Position numbers and translations under genes: made by a program. Below are positions 1-5,731 of a stretch of 6,237 nucleotides of DNA, piece by piece. The notes under the pieces are model-generated. The model did not search any database. It was not told the origin of the DNA and worked only from the letters and a program-made list of their open reading frames with translations. Within the stretch, counting starts at the first letter, position 1. Each line of letters starts with the position of its first letter. Source of the stretch: Gemmatimonadota bacterium (GTDB lineage Bacteria > Gemmatimonadota > Gemmatimonadetes > Gemmatimonadales > GWC2-71-9); the NCBI GenBank assembly GCA_003221985.1, contig QHUQ01000042.1:1-6237 (forward strand), given 5' to 3'.

Positions 1-80
1 CTCACCAGGCCCAGCAGGACGAGCGCGATGAGCAGCTCGACCATCGTGAAACCGCGGCGCCCGCGGCGCCCGCGGCTCAT
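1..80 (-). CDS. PilW-like minor prepilin, N-terminal fragment (runs off the left edge)
   Basis: Only 26 codons are visible: leader MSRGRRGRRG, then FTMVELLIALVLLGLV, a prepilin peptidase site with Glu at mature position 5 and the start of the hydrophobic helix. Third place after GspH/FimT-like and PilV-like genes suggests PilW (or GspJ), but the diagnostic C-terminal part is outside the window. The ATG at 80 overlaps the preceding TGA (ATGA), as elsewhere in the window. An in-frame ATG at 95 would prepend MQHIP and has GGAG 11 bases upstream, so the true start may be there. The leader is unusually Arg-rich because of a 9-bp in-frame repeat. Confidence 0.8.
   Translation of the reverse strand, partial: MSRGRRGRRGFTMVELLIALVLLGLV
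52..76 (-). repeat. 9-bp in-frame tandem repeat in a prepilin leader
   Basis: CCGCGGCGC on the plus strand is repeated 2.8 times (52-60, 61-69, partial 70-76). It encodes the Arg-Gly-Arg repeats of the leader GRRGRRG just before the peptidase cut. Unit changes would lengthen or shorten the leader by three residues without shifting the frame. Confidence 0.75.
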
Positions 81-466
81 AGGAATGTGTTGCATGTGAT
101 CGTCGTCTCCGTGGAATCGCTGCGCATCTTGTTTTGTGTCGTCCTATAGGTCGACTTGACCTTCAACCGGTAATTCTGATTGCCGAGGTCGGTGAAGGTC
201 CAGACGTTGGTCGACACGACGGTGGATCCGCGACTCATCGTCTCGCTGCCGTTCACGCGCTGGGCGTCGATGCACGCCGCGACCCGCATCCGCTCCAGCC
301 GGCGGGCGGCGAACGCGGAGGCCTCCGCGGACCGCTGGCCGCGCGCGATCATGCGAGTCACCAACGCCGCGGTCGTCACCATGCCGAGGACACCCACGGT
401 CAGCACGATGATCGCGATGATGACCTCGATGATCGTGAAGCCGCGCTGATGCTTGAGCGTTGTCAT
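77..466 (-). CDS. PilV-like minor prepilin (GspI/PilV type)
   Basis: The product has 129 residues. Leader MTTLKHQRG precedes FTIIEVIIAIIVLTVGVLGM with Glu at mature position 5. The pattern 'hydrophobic-TVGVLGM' followed by a basic, Ala-rich helix containing ARRLERMR (54-61) is typical of PilV/GspI pseudopilins ('GlLG...A...A..lAe.m'). Cys65 and Cys125 could form a disulfide. The C-terminal half is a short strand-rich domain with many Thr and Ser. The start at 466 overlaps the upstream stop (ATGA); GAAGGTGA about 7 bases upstream can serve as ribosome binding site inside the preceding gene. The stop at 77 overlaps a possible start of the next gene. Family assignment is by the N-terminal helix and operon position; the C-terminal domain is not recognisable by eye. 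Confidence 0.85.
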   Translation of the reverse strand: MTTLKHQRGFTIIEVIIAIIVLTVGVLGMVTTAALVTRMIARGQRSAEASAFAARRLERMRVAACIDAQRVNGSETMSRGSTVVSTNVWTFTDLGNQNYRLKVKSTYRTTQNKMRSDSTETTITCNTFL

Positions 467-912
467 TGCCGGGTCACCTTCCCCACCTCGTTGATGATCA
501 CCGAGTCCCGGTAGTGTGGACCGATGATTGTGATCCAGCGCAGCTGGAACTGCGTGGCAATGCCGCGCGGATCGTAGACCACCGACGCCGCGCTGGGGGC
601 GAGCGTGACGTTGAACTCCTCGCCCACCAACTTCTTCGTCCCCACCTGCACCGACGCCGCCGGCGGATTGCCGGTCACGCCGCAGGCGGTGACCCAGATG
701 CTGTCCGTCGTCATGTTCAGGGTGCCGGCACAGCCGCGCTGAATAGCCGCGCCGCGCGCCGTCGCGGCCAACGTCGCGATCAGCGCCTTCGAGCTGCGGA
801 TATTCTGCTTCTCGAGGCCGTTCTTGAGGCGGGGGAAGCCAATCGCCATGATCACCCCGGCCAGCACGAACACGAACATCATCTCGATAAGGCTGAACCC
901 TTTGCGACCCAT
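463..912 (-). CDS. GspH/FimT-like minor prepilin
   Basis: The product has 149 residues. The short leader MGRKG is followed by FSLIEMMFVFVLAGVIMAIG, a prepilin peptidase site (cut after Gly5, Glu at mature position 5) and the hydrophobic alpha1 helix. The rest fits the GspH/FimT fold: a helical stretch with basic residues (29-60), Cys61 and Cys77 that may form a disulfide, VYDPRG (112-117) where this family has its F/Y-x-P-x-G turn, and a final strand INEVGKVTRQ. Such minor pilins form part of the priming complex at the pilus tip. It opens an operon: the stop overlaps the next ATG (ATGA), and two more prepilin-like genes follow, matching the fimT-pilV-pilW order of minor pilin operons. A type II secretion GspH is possible, but the neighbours favour a type IV pilus. 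Confidence 0.88.
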   Translation of the reverse strand: MGRKGFSLIEMMFVFVLAGVIMAIGFPRLKNGLEKQNIRSSKALIATLAATARGAAIQRGCAGTLNMTTDSIWVTACGVTGNPPAASVQVGTKKLVGEEFNVTLAPSAASVVYDPRGIATQFQLRWITIIGPHYRDSVIINEVGKVTRQ

Positions 913-916
913 GGGA

Positions 917-923
917 CTCCTCC
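917..923 (-). promoter_or_regulatory. strong ribosome binding site of the first minor prepilin gene
   Basis: GGAGGAG on the minus strand ends 4 bases before the ATG at 912-910. It fixes this start and rules out the upstream in-frame ATG near 978, which would put 22 unrelated residues before the prepilin leader. Confidence 0.85.
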
Positions 924-1020
924 GTTCGGCAGCCTCTAATACATGATCTATGCCTAACCGTAAGTGCAAATGCATCAACTAGATACGTCGAGTAAACGCG
1001 TTGAAAAACACCGCAAAACA

Positions 1021-1034
1021 CTGCACTAGTGCAG
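1021..1034. promoter_or_regulatory. 14-bp perfect palindrome, possible operator or hairpin
   Basis: CTGCACTAGTGCAG is self-complementary along its whole length. It lies 109 bp upstream of the GspH/FimT-like gene and 48 bp after the regulator's stop. On the minus strand it is followed by TGTTTTGCGGTGTTTTT, so a short stem plus broken T-runs could terminate the upstream transcript. The alternative is a dimeric repressor or activator site for the minor prepilin operon. The sequence does not decide between these. Confidence 0.5.
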
Positions 1035-1044
1035 AATCTTGCAT

Positions 1045-1072
1045 ACGTCTAGACGTCTCGACGTCTAGACGT
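1045..1072. repeat. perfect inverted repeat, 13-bp arms with 2-bp spacer
   Basis: ACGTCTAGACGTC (1045-1057) and GACGTCTAGACGT (1060-1072) are exact reverse complements separated by TC. In the transcript of the regulator gene this would be a stable hairpin 9 bases after the stop codon (1081-1073 lie between). No T-tract follows directly, so it is not a standard intrinsic terminator; it could protect the 3' end, terminate weakly, or bind a dimeric protein as DNA. Confidence 0.85.
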
Positions 1073-1086
1073 CTAGGACGTCTAGG
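1045..1086. repeat. cluster of five ACGTCT repeats
   Basis: ACGTCT occurs at 1045, 1053, 1061, 1069 and 1078, with periods of 8, 8, 8 and 9 bp and separators AG, CG, AG and AGG. Each unit is half of the palindromes AGACGTCT and ACGTCTAGACGT. The last unit runs into the regulator's stop codon (TAG, minus strand 1084-1082). An inverted near-copy, CTCGACGTATCTAG on the minus strand, lies at 992-979, nearer the start of the minor prepilin operon. The function is not recognised. Confidence 0.85.
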
Positions 1087-2416
1087 TAATCCCGTAGCGA
1101 TCGATCTTGTAAAACAGCGTCCGCAGGCTCACGCCGAGCCGTTGCGCGGCCTCGCGGCGGTTGCCATTCGCCTGCGTGAGAGCGTCGCTGATCGCTTGCC
1201 TCTCGGTGGCGGCCACCCGATCGGCGAGCGTCCCGGCAGGTGCGTCGTGCGTCGTGCGTCGTGCGTCGGTGAAATCGCCAGGGTCCAAGGCTGCCTTTCC
1301 CGACAACACAGCCGCGCGCTCGATCGCGTTTTCCAGCTCGCGGACATTCCCTGGCCATTGCTGCTGCTCGAGCCATGCGATGGCGTCGTCGCCCAGTGAC
1401 AACGGCCTGCCAAACCGCTGCGCCAGCCGCGCGACGAAATGACGCGCCAGTGGCGCGATGTCCTCCTTGCGCTCCCGCAGCGGCGGCAGCTCGATCACGA
1501 CGACGTTGATGCGATAAAACAGATCCTCGCGAAACCGTCCGGCCTTGGTCTCGGCCTCGAGATCGCGCGCGGTCGCCGCGAGCACCCGGGCATCTACCCT
1601 GCGCGTCTTCTGGTCGCCGACGCGGCGAATCTCACTCTCCTGGAGGACGCGCAGGAGCTTGGCCTGCAGCCCGACGGGGAGCTCACCGATCTCGTCCAGC
1701 AGCAACGTGCCGCCGCTCGCTTGCTCGAACAGCCCTGCCTTGTCGGCCGTCGCCCCGGTAAATGCGCCGCGGATATGACCGAACAGCTCCGACTCGAGCA
1801 GCGCCTCGGGGATGGCGGCGCAATTGATGCCGACAAACGCCTGGTTGGCGCGCGGGCTGGCGCGGTGAATGGCGCGTGCGATCACTTCCTTGCCGGTGCC
1901 ACTTTCCCCGGTGATCAGGACGGTCGTGTTGTGCGCCGCGACGCGCGCGACGAGCGCCAGCGCCTGCCGCATCGCGCCACTGGCGACGATCAGTCCCCGC
2001 TCCGCCGGCCCGACGGCCAGTTGCGCCCTGAGCCCCGCGACCTCCAGCCGCAGCCGCTCGCGCTCCTCGGCCTTGCGCAGCGTCAGGACGACTTCGTCGG
2101 GGCGGAAGGGCTTGGGGAGATAGTCGTAGGCACCCTCTTTCATCGCGGCAATGGCGGCGTCTTCGCCGCCGTAGGCACTCATCACGATGACTAAGCCGGT
2201 GCCGCCACGCTGGCGGTAGTTGCGTAGGAAGGTCAAGCCATCCATCTCGGGCATGCGCACGTCGCACAACACGAGGTCGAACGTCTCGGCGACTGCCCGG
2301 TCGAGCCCGCGGCGGCCATCTTGCTCGGCCGTGACGGTGTAGCCGGCGTCGGTGAGGAGGAGGCCGAGGCTCTGCCGCAGGCCCGGCTCATCGTCGATAA
2401 CCAGGATGCGTTTCAT
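1082..2416 (-). CDS. NtrC-family sigma-54-dependent response regulator, PilR-like
   Basis: The product is 444 residues, the normal length for NtrC-type activators. The receiver domain (1-120) has the acidic pair D8-D9, phospho-acceptor Asp52 in CDVRMP, Ser80 and Lys102 in PKPF. The AAA+ domain (about 143-375) has Walker A GESGTGKE (170-177), the sigma-54 contact loop GAFTGA (217-222), Walker [13 protein letters not shown] (235-246), arginine fingers around REDLFYR (296-302) and WPGNVREL (354-361). The Fis-type helix-turn-helix is at about 403-441 ([20 protein letters not shown]). All catalytic residues are intact, so an active enhancer-binding protein is expected. Residues 384-392 (DARRTTHDA) between ATPase and helix-turn-helix are encoded by a 7-bp tandem repeat. 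It is translationally coupled to the kinase through ATGA at 2416-2413, the clearest evidence that they are a cognate pair. Its place next to pilA suggests pilin control. Confidence 0.95.
   Translation of the reverse strand: MKRILVIDDEPGLRQSLGLLLTDAGYTVTAEQDGRRGLDRAVAETFDLVLCDVRMPEMDGLTFLRNYRQRGGTGLVIVMSAYGGEDAAIAAMKEGAYDYLPKPFRPDEVVLTLRKAEERERLRLEVAGLRAQLAVGPAERGLIVASGAMRQALALVARVAAHNTTVLITGESGTGKEVIARAIHRASPRANQAFVGINCAAIPEALLESELFGHIRGAFTGATADKAGLFEQASGGTLLLDEIGELPVGLQAKLLRVLQESEIRRVGDQKTRRVDARVLAATARDLEAETKAGRFREDLFYRINVVVIELPPLRERKEDIAPLARHFVARLAQRFGRPLSLGDDAIAWLEQQQWPGNVRELENAIERAAVLSGKAALDPGDFTDARRTTHDAPAGTLADRVAATERQAISDALTQANGNRREAAQRLGVSLRTLFYKIDRYGIT
1240..1267 (-). repeat. 7-bp tandem repeat (four units) within the response regulator gene
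   Basis: Four exact, uninterrupted copies of GTGCGTC on the plus strand (GACGCAC on the coding strand) occupy 28 bp. They encode the linker DARRTTHDA between the AAA+ and Fis-type DNA-binding domains. Seven is not a multiple of three, so adding or losing one unit shifts the frame before the helix-turn-helix; three units restore it. Confidence 0.9.
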
Positions 2417-3546
2417 CGGGCGAGAGCGATCGGGAAGAACAGCTTGAAGGCCGCCCCGCCCTCGCGCGCCCCATCAGCCCACACGACGCCACCCATCTCG
2501 TGGACGGAACGGGCGACGATCGCCAAGCCGAGTCCCGTGCCGCGGCCGGGTTCCTTGGTCGTGTAGAACGGCTCGAAAACTTTCTCGCGGTCTTCGGGTG
2601 CAACCCCGGGGCCCGAGTCGGCGACGAACAGCAGTGCACCCGGCTGTCCCGCGGCGAACTCTACCCGTGCGGGCCGCCGTTCGGCCACACGGGGGAAGGC
2701 AGCAAAGCTGGGATCGCTGGCGCGCTTGGTGAGCGACTGCCCAGGCTCGTACGCCCAGCGCCGTGCGCCGATGATGATCGACCCGCCTGGGGGCGTCGCG
2801 TCGACCGCGTTCAAGAGCAGGTTCACCAGCGTCTGCTCGAGCACATGTGCGCGCCCCATGATCTCCGGTACGTGAAGCCCCTCATCGATCTCGGCGCGGA
2901 CGTTCCGGAACGCGCCCTGGGCGCGCAGCAGCTCGAAGGCCCCGCGGACGATGCGCGCAGCGTCCACCGGCACCAGCGGATCTTCCTGGGGGCGGGCGTA
3001 GTCGAGCAGGCTGCGCACGATCCGGTCGACGCGGTCGAGCTCGCGCGCCATCCCTTCGGTGACTTCCTGATCGCTGCCGCGCCGCCGCAGCACCTCCATG
3101 TAGGTGCCGATCGCGCTGAGCGGGTTGCCCACCTCATGGGCGACGCCGGCGGCGAGCCGGCCGATACTCGCGAGCTTCTCCGAGCGCACCAGCTGGCTTT
3201 GGGCGTCGAGGAGGCGATCGGTCATGCGGTTCAAACGTTCGGCGAGGGTGGCAAAGTCCCGCGTCGCGGCGTCGGGGGCGCGTGTGGCCAAGTCGCCGTC
3301 GGCGACGGCGTCGGCCGTTTCCATCACGCGGGACAGCGGCCGCAGGACGAGGCGGCTGACCAGCGAGCGGCCATAGAGCACGAAGATGCCGACCTCGCCC
3401 GCGATGAGCAGCACGATGATCAAGACGCCGCGGTCGGGCGCGATCGCGAGTGCAAAGAGGGATGTCGCGACGCCGACGAGTAGGGCGAACGCGACGAGGA
3501 AGGTGAGGTAAAACAGCAGCTCCACGCGGAGCGCCGGTTTTGCCAT
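2413..3546 (-). CDS. membrane sensor histidine kinase, NtrB/PilS-like
   Basis: The product has 377 residues. Two membrane helices (about 8-36 and 40-60) are joined by only a few residues, so there is no periplasmic sensor domain; the stimulus may be sensed in or at the membrane, as in intramembrane-sensing kinases. A HAMP-like linker (about 61-115) leads to a HisKA domain with AHEVGNP and phospho-acceptor His137. The ATPase domain has its N-box at 242-250 (NLLLNAVDA, Asn246), G1 DSGPG (310-314), F-box FEPFY (324-328) and G2 GTGLG (336-340). About 30 residues rich in Arg and Ala (263-300) are inserted between the N-box and G1. ATG at 3546 was chosen over an in-frame TTG at 3555; neither has a clear Shine-Dalgarno, so expression may be low. 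The stop overlaps the regulator start (ATGA). Pseudomonas PilS has six membrane helices and a PAS domain, so the PilS assignment rests on context. Confidence 0.9.
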   Translation of the reverse strand: MAKPALRVELLFYLTFLVAFALLVGVATSLFALAIAPDRGVLIIVLLIAGEVGIFVLYGRSLVSRLVLRPLSRVMETADAVADGDLATRAPDAATRDFATLAERLNRMTDRLLDAQSQLVRSEKLASIGRLAAGVAHEVGNPLSAIGTYMEVLRRRGSDQEVTEGMARELDRVDRIVRSLLDYARPQEDPLVPVDAARIVRGAFELLRAQGAFRNVRAEIDEGLHVPEIMGRAHVLEQTLVNLLLNAVDATPPGGSIIIGARRWAYEPGQSLTKRASDPSFAAFPRVAERRPARVEFAAGQPGALLFVADSGPGVAPEDREKVFEPFYTTKEPGRGTGLGLAIVARSVHEMGGVVWADGAREGGAAFKLFFPIALAR

Positions 3547-3562
3547 GGGGCCCAAGATACGG

Positions 3563-3593
3563 AAAAAAAGAGCGGCGGGGTCTCCCCCGCCGC
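3563..3593 (-). terminator. intrinsic (Rho-independent) terminator of pilA
   Basis: The minus strand folds into a perfect 9-bp stem GCGGCGGGG / CCCCGCCGC (3593-3585 and 3580-3572) closed by GAGA, a GNRA tetraloop, and followed by TCTTTTTTT (3571-3563). It starts 23 bases after the pilA stop and its T-tract ends only 16 bases before the ATG of the histidine kinase gene, so it lies in the leader of that gene. Confidence 0.93.
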
Positions 3594-3616
3594 CCTGATG
3601 CGTCAGGCCAGAGGCC

Positions 3617-3985
3617 TTACGCGCACTTCGGTTCGCCTTCCTTGTTGGCAGGCAAAATCGGCGTCGACCCGACGTAAATAGCGCACGTCTTGGTCGTCGT
3701 GGTGTGGCTCACCGTGGCGGTCCAACCGTCGGCCGTGACTTGGATGTTCGGGCCGAGCACGCCACTGGTCGTGTTGTACGCCGTACCCAGGTTATTCGTG
3801 TACTTCACCGAGTCGGCGAAGTAGGCCTCTTCGGCCGTCACGAGGTTCCGCAGGTCCGACTTCATCGACGCCAAATACGCCTTCTCCTTCGTGTTCGCGA
3901 ACTTCGGAATCGCAATCGCGGCCAAAATGCCGATGATCACGACCACGATCAGAAGCTCGATCAGTGTGAAACCCTTGCGGTTCAT
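3617..3985 (-). CDS. pilA: major type IV pilin, PilA-type prepilin
   Basis: The 122-residue product is the main structural subunit of a type IV pilus. It has a very short leader, MNRKG, then the type III signal and helix FTLIELLIVVVIIGILAAIA with Phe at mature position 1 and Glu at position 5. A prepilin peptidase would cut after Gly5 and N-methylate Phe6, leaving 117 residues. An alpha1 extension follows (KFANTKEKAYLASMKSDLRN), then a small globular domain. Cys101 and Cys121 would close the C-terminal D-loop by a disulfide. Residues 91-100 are Thr-rich (TVSHTTTTKT) and Asn71-Thr-Thr is a possible glycosylation sequon; both are notable beside the membrane transferases. The gene has its own candidate sigma-54 promoter, strong ribosome binding site and terminator. 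A pseudopilin is the alternative, but the length, conserved helix and expression signals favour the major pilin. Confidence 0.93.
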   Translation of the reverse strand: MNRKGFTLIELLIVVVIIGILAAIAIPKFANTKEKAYLASMKSDLRNLVTAEEAYFADSVKYTNNLGTAYNTTSGVLGPNIQVTADGWTATVSHTTTTKTCAIYVGSTPILPANKEGEPKCA

Positions 3986-3994
3986 CTGGACTAA

Positions 3995-4001
3995 CCTCCC
4001 C
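3995..4001 (-). promoter_or_regulatory. strong ribosome binding site of pilA
   Basis: GGGGAGG on the minus strand ends 9 bases before the pilA ATG (3985-3983). It is one of only two strong Shine-Dalgarno sequences in the window, in keeping with a highly expressed major pilin, and it fixes the start. Confidence 0.8.
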
Positions 4002-4049
4002 TGTAAGGATCTAAGACATGGGCGACACGTTTATTCCGTGACGCAGAGA

Positions 4050-4065
4050 GGCACGAATCATGCCC
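4050..4065 (-). promoter_or_regulatory. candidate sigma-54 promoter of pilA
   Basis: The minus strand reads GGGCATGATTCGTGCC. The invariant GG (4064-4063) and GC (4052-4051) are separated by exactly 10 bases, as in the -24/-12 consensus TGGCACG-N4-TTGCW. It also matches GGCA and TGC, and differs at four less critical positions. The start point would be near 4039, giving a leader of about 54 nt before the pilA ATG with its Shine-Dalgarno in place. It is the only GG-N10-GC I found in the 216-bp gap in the right orientation. A sigma-54 activator with an intact GAFTGA loop is encoded in the same cluster, and pilA is sigma-54 dependent in Pseudomonas. I saw no convincing sigma-70 alternative. Confidence 0.5.
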
Positions 4066-4084
4066 CCAAGGGATTAACTCCGCG

Positions 4085-4173
4085 CAAGTCCAATCTGGCG
4101 GCAGGCTTACGTCGCCAAGTCGGCGTACCCTGACGGCCTAAAATGTCGAACAAGCTCGGGCTTTTTGCAAGTC
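4085..4173 (-). promoter_or_regulatory. candidate upstream activator sites for the pilA promoter (three GACTTG motifs)
   Basis: On the minus strand the hexamer GACTTG (CAAGTC on the plus strand) occurs three times in the same orientation, at 4173-4168, 4121-4116 and 4090-4085. The contexts are CGACTTGC, CGACTTGG and GGACTTGC. Spacings are 52 and 31 bp, near five and three helical turns, so all sites would face the same side of the helix. They lie about 46-130 bp upstream of the predicted start point, where enhancer sites for NtrC-type activators usually sit, and such an activator is encoded 1.7 kb downstream. The motif is short, and chance recurrence in a GC-rich gap cannot be excluded. Confidence 0.35.
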
Positions 4174-4201
4174 GCCGCGCTGGACGCAAGGACCGTGTAA
4201 G

Positions 4202-5731
4202 TCATTGCAAATAATTGTGATACCAGGTCGTGTCGCTTGGAAAAAGGACCAGCGCCGAATCCCGGACTAGGGTCGCCCCTGTGTGGTCCCCGCGGTGCAG
4301 CTCGAATAGAAACCGCGCCCGCAGCCCGGTTCGGTCCGCGACTCCCGCACTGCGCGCGCGGATGCGCGCCACCAGGGGCTCAGCCGCAGCTGTGTCGCCG
4401 AGGCCGAGCAGAAAGATCGCGTGCGCGGCATCGAGATATGGATCGCCCGTAAAAAGCGAGTCGGCAAGATGGTACTGGTGCCTCGCTCCCGCGGTGTCGC
4501 CACGACCTGCGAGCACGGCAGCCGCAGATGCGTGCCCCAGGTACGACTCGGGGTGCTCGAGCAACAGCGTCAGCAGCTGCGCGCGGTTATCGCGCCACGC
4601 CGTAAGCCGCAACAACGATCGCGTGCAGCACGCAACCGCGACGAGACTGAGCACGGCGACGGCCGCGCGCCAGCGTTGGCGCTGTTCGAGCCAGGCGAAC
4701 CCGCTGCCAATGACCGCTGCCGGAAGCGCGACGGCAAGATAGAGGTTGCGCTCCGCCAAAACGATGCCCGAGGCGAACAGCAGATTCGCCGTCGGCAGGT
4801 ACGACAACACGGCGAGGCCGGCGGCCAACGAAATCGCCGGCGCCCGCCGCCGGCACCACACGATCAGGATCGGGACCGCGATCGCGATGGCACACCCGAT
4901 CACCGCCGCGAACGACAGGCCACTGTAGGCGGGGATGACTCGAGGGCTGTAGTCGGAGGACAACGAGACCGGCCACACCAGCAGGACGCAGGCGCGAAGC
5001 ACGGCGGGCAACGCCAACGCGAGGCGCCCGAGCGCGCTCCTTCCATAGAATACCGCTGCCGCATCGTTCTCACCCACCCAGCCGACCGCGAACCAGGCAG
5101 CGAGGAAGCCGAGCGTCACGACACCGAGCGCAAGCCAGAACGCGGCTGGGTACGGGGGATCATCCGCCGGCTGGAGCCACTTATCGAGCAGTATAACGAC
5201 AGCGGCGATGACACCGTGCTCCTTGCTGAACATGGCAAGCGCGGCGCAGGCCACCGCCACGATCCACCAGCGGCGTCGCGCCGCGACCACGGCACCGAGA
5301 ATCCCCACCGCCACGAGCAGCTCCGCCCGGCCCACGAGATTCGCGACGGCCTCGACGTGCACCGGGTGCCACGCGAACACCAGACCCGCTGCGGCCGCGG
5401 CCAGCGCCGGCAGCCAGCGCGCCAGCACGACGACGAGTAACACCGTGGCCAGTCCATGCCACAGCGCGTTCATCAGGTGCAGCCATCCAACCCGGCCGCC
5501 GGACACGGTCCAATCGACGGCATAGCTCAGGATCGTGACGGGCCGGTAGAGACCGGCGTTCGACTCACGCGGCCAGTACGGATCGTTGAACGCGGCGAGT
5601 GCGGCGCCGATCGAATGCGCGCCGGGGTTCGACGCGATAATCGCCCGATCGTCCTGGACGAAACCGTACCGGGCAGTTGGCAGGTAGAGTGCGACGGCAG
5701 CAACGAAAACGAGCAGCAGCTCGCGTCTCAC
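4202..5731 (-). CDS. TMTC-like integral membrane glycosyltransferase (putative protein O-mannosyltransferase) with TPR-like tail
   Basis: The product has 509 residues. I chose GTG at 5731-5729, whose last bases overlap the upstream TGA (GTGA). A frame opening at 5827 would add 32 Arg-rich residues that lie inside the upstream gene and precede the first membrane helix, so I rejected it. Residues 4-20 form a membrane helix, followed by the acidic pair Q26-D27-D28 in the first exported loop, the usual place of the GT-C catalytic acid. Then come YRPVT (62-66), HLMNALWH (85-92), HPVHVEAVANLVGRAE (122-137), WPVSLSSDYSP (253-263) and GIVLAERNLYL (322-332). These motifs in this order are typical of TMTC/DUF1736 proteins. 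About ten hydrophobic segments fill residues 4-375. Residues 380-509 are soluble with degenerate TPR-like helices containing repeated 'GDTA' turns. Dolichyl- or undecaprenyl-phosphate mannose would be the expected donor, but that is family inference. Its location before pilA makes pilin a candidate acceptor; nothing here proves it. Confidence 0.82.
   Translation of the reverse strand: MRRELLLVFVAAVALYLPTARYGFVQDDRAIIASNPGAHSIGAALAAFNDPYWPRESNAGLYRPVTILSYAVDWTVSGGRVGWLHLMNALWHGLATVLLVVVLARWLPALAAAAAGLVFAWHPVHVEAVANLVGRAELLVAVGILGAVVAARRRWWIVAVACAALAMFSKEHGVIAAVVILLDKWLQPADDPPYPAAFWLALGVVTLGFLAAWFAVGWVGENDAAAVFYGRSALGRLALALPAVLRACVLLVWPVSLSSDYSPRVIPAYSGLSFAAVIGCAIAIAVPILIVWCRRRAPAISLAAGLAVLSYLPTANLLFASGIVLAERNLYLAVALPAAVIGSGFAWLEQRQRWRAAVAVLSLVAVACCTRSLLRLTAWRDNRAQLLTLLLEHPESYLGHASAAAVLAGRGDTAGARHQYHLADSLFTGDPYLDAAHAIFLLGLGDTAAAEPLVARIRARSAGVADRTGLRARFLFELHRGDHTGATLVRDSALVLFPSDTTWYHNYLQ

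Noticed and set aside
913..978. 22-residue N-terminal extension of the GspH/FimT-like prepilin
   Set aside because: The ATG at 912 has a strong Shine-Dalgarno and gives the normal short prepilin leader.
990..1012. Sigma-54 promoter for the minor prepilin operon
   Set aside because: The best candidate on the minus strand (GGTGTTTTTCAACGC) has 11 rather than 10 bases between GG and GC; no correctly spaced element was found in 913-1081, and no convincing sigma-70 promoter either.
1045..1086. CRISPR array
   Set aside because: Units are 6-8 bp with 2-3 bp separators and are palindromic; there are no spacers and no cas genes.
2500..3483. Long open frame on the plus strand opposite the histidine kinase, and similar plus-strand frames opposite other genes (for example 1439-2194 and 4421-5440)
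   Set aside because: They mirror real minus-strand genes in GC-rich DNA, have low-complexity Arg/Ala/His-rich translations without domains, and lack ribosome binding sites.
3547..3555. TTG start of the histidine kinase at 3555
   Set aside because: ATG nine bases downstream is the better start codon, and neither has a Shine-Dalgarno to favour TTG.
4152..4166. Plus-strand hairpin with T-tract (AAGCTCGGGCTTTTT)
   Set aside because: The stem is only 4 bp and no plus-strand gene precedes it. On the minus strand, where it would serve the transferase genes, no T-run follows.
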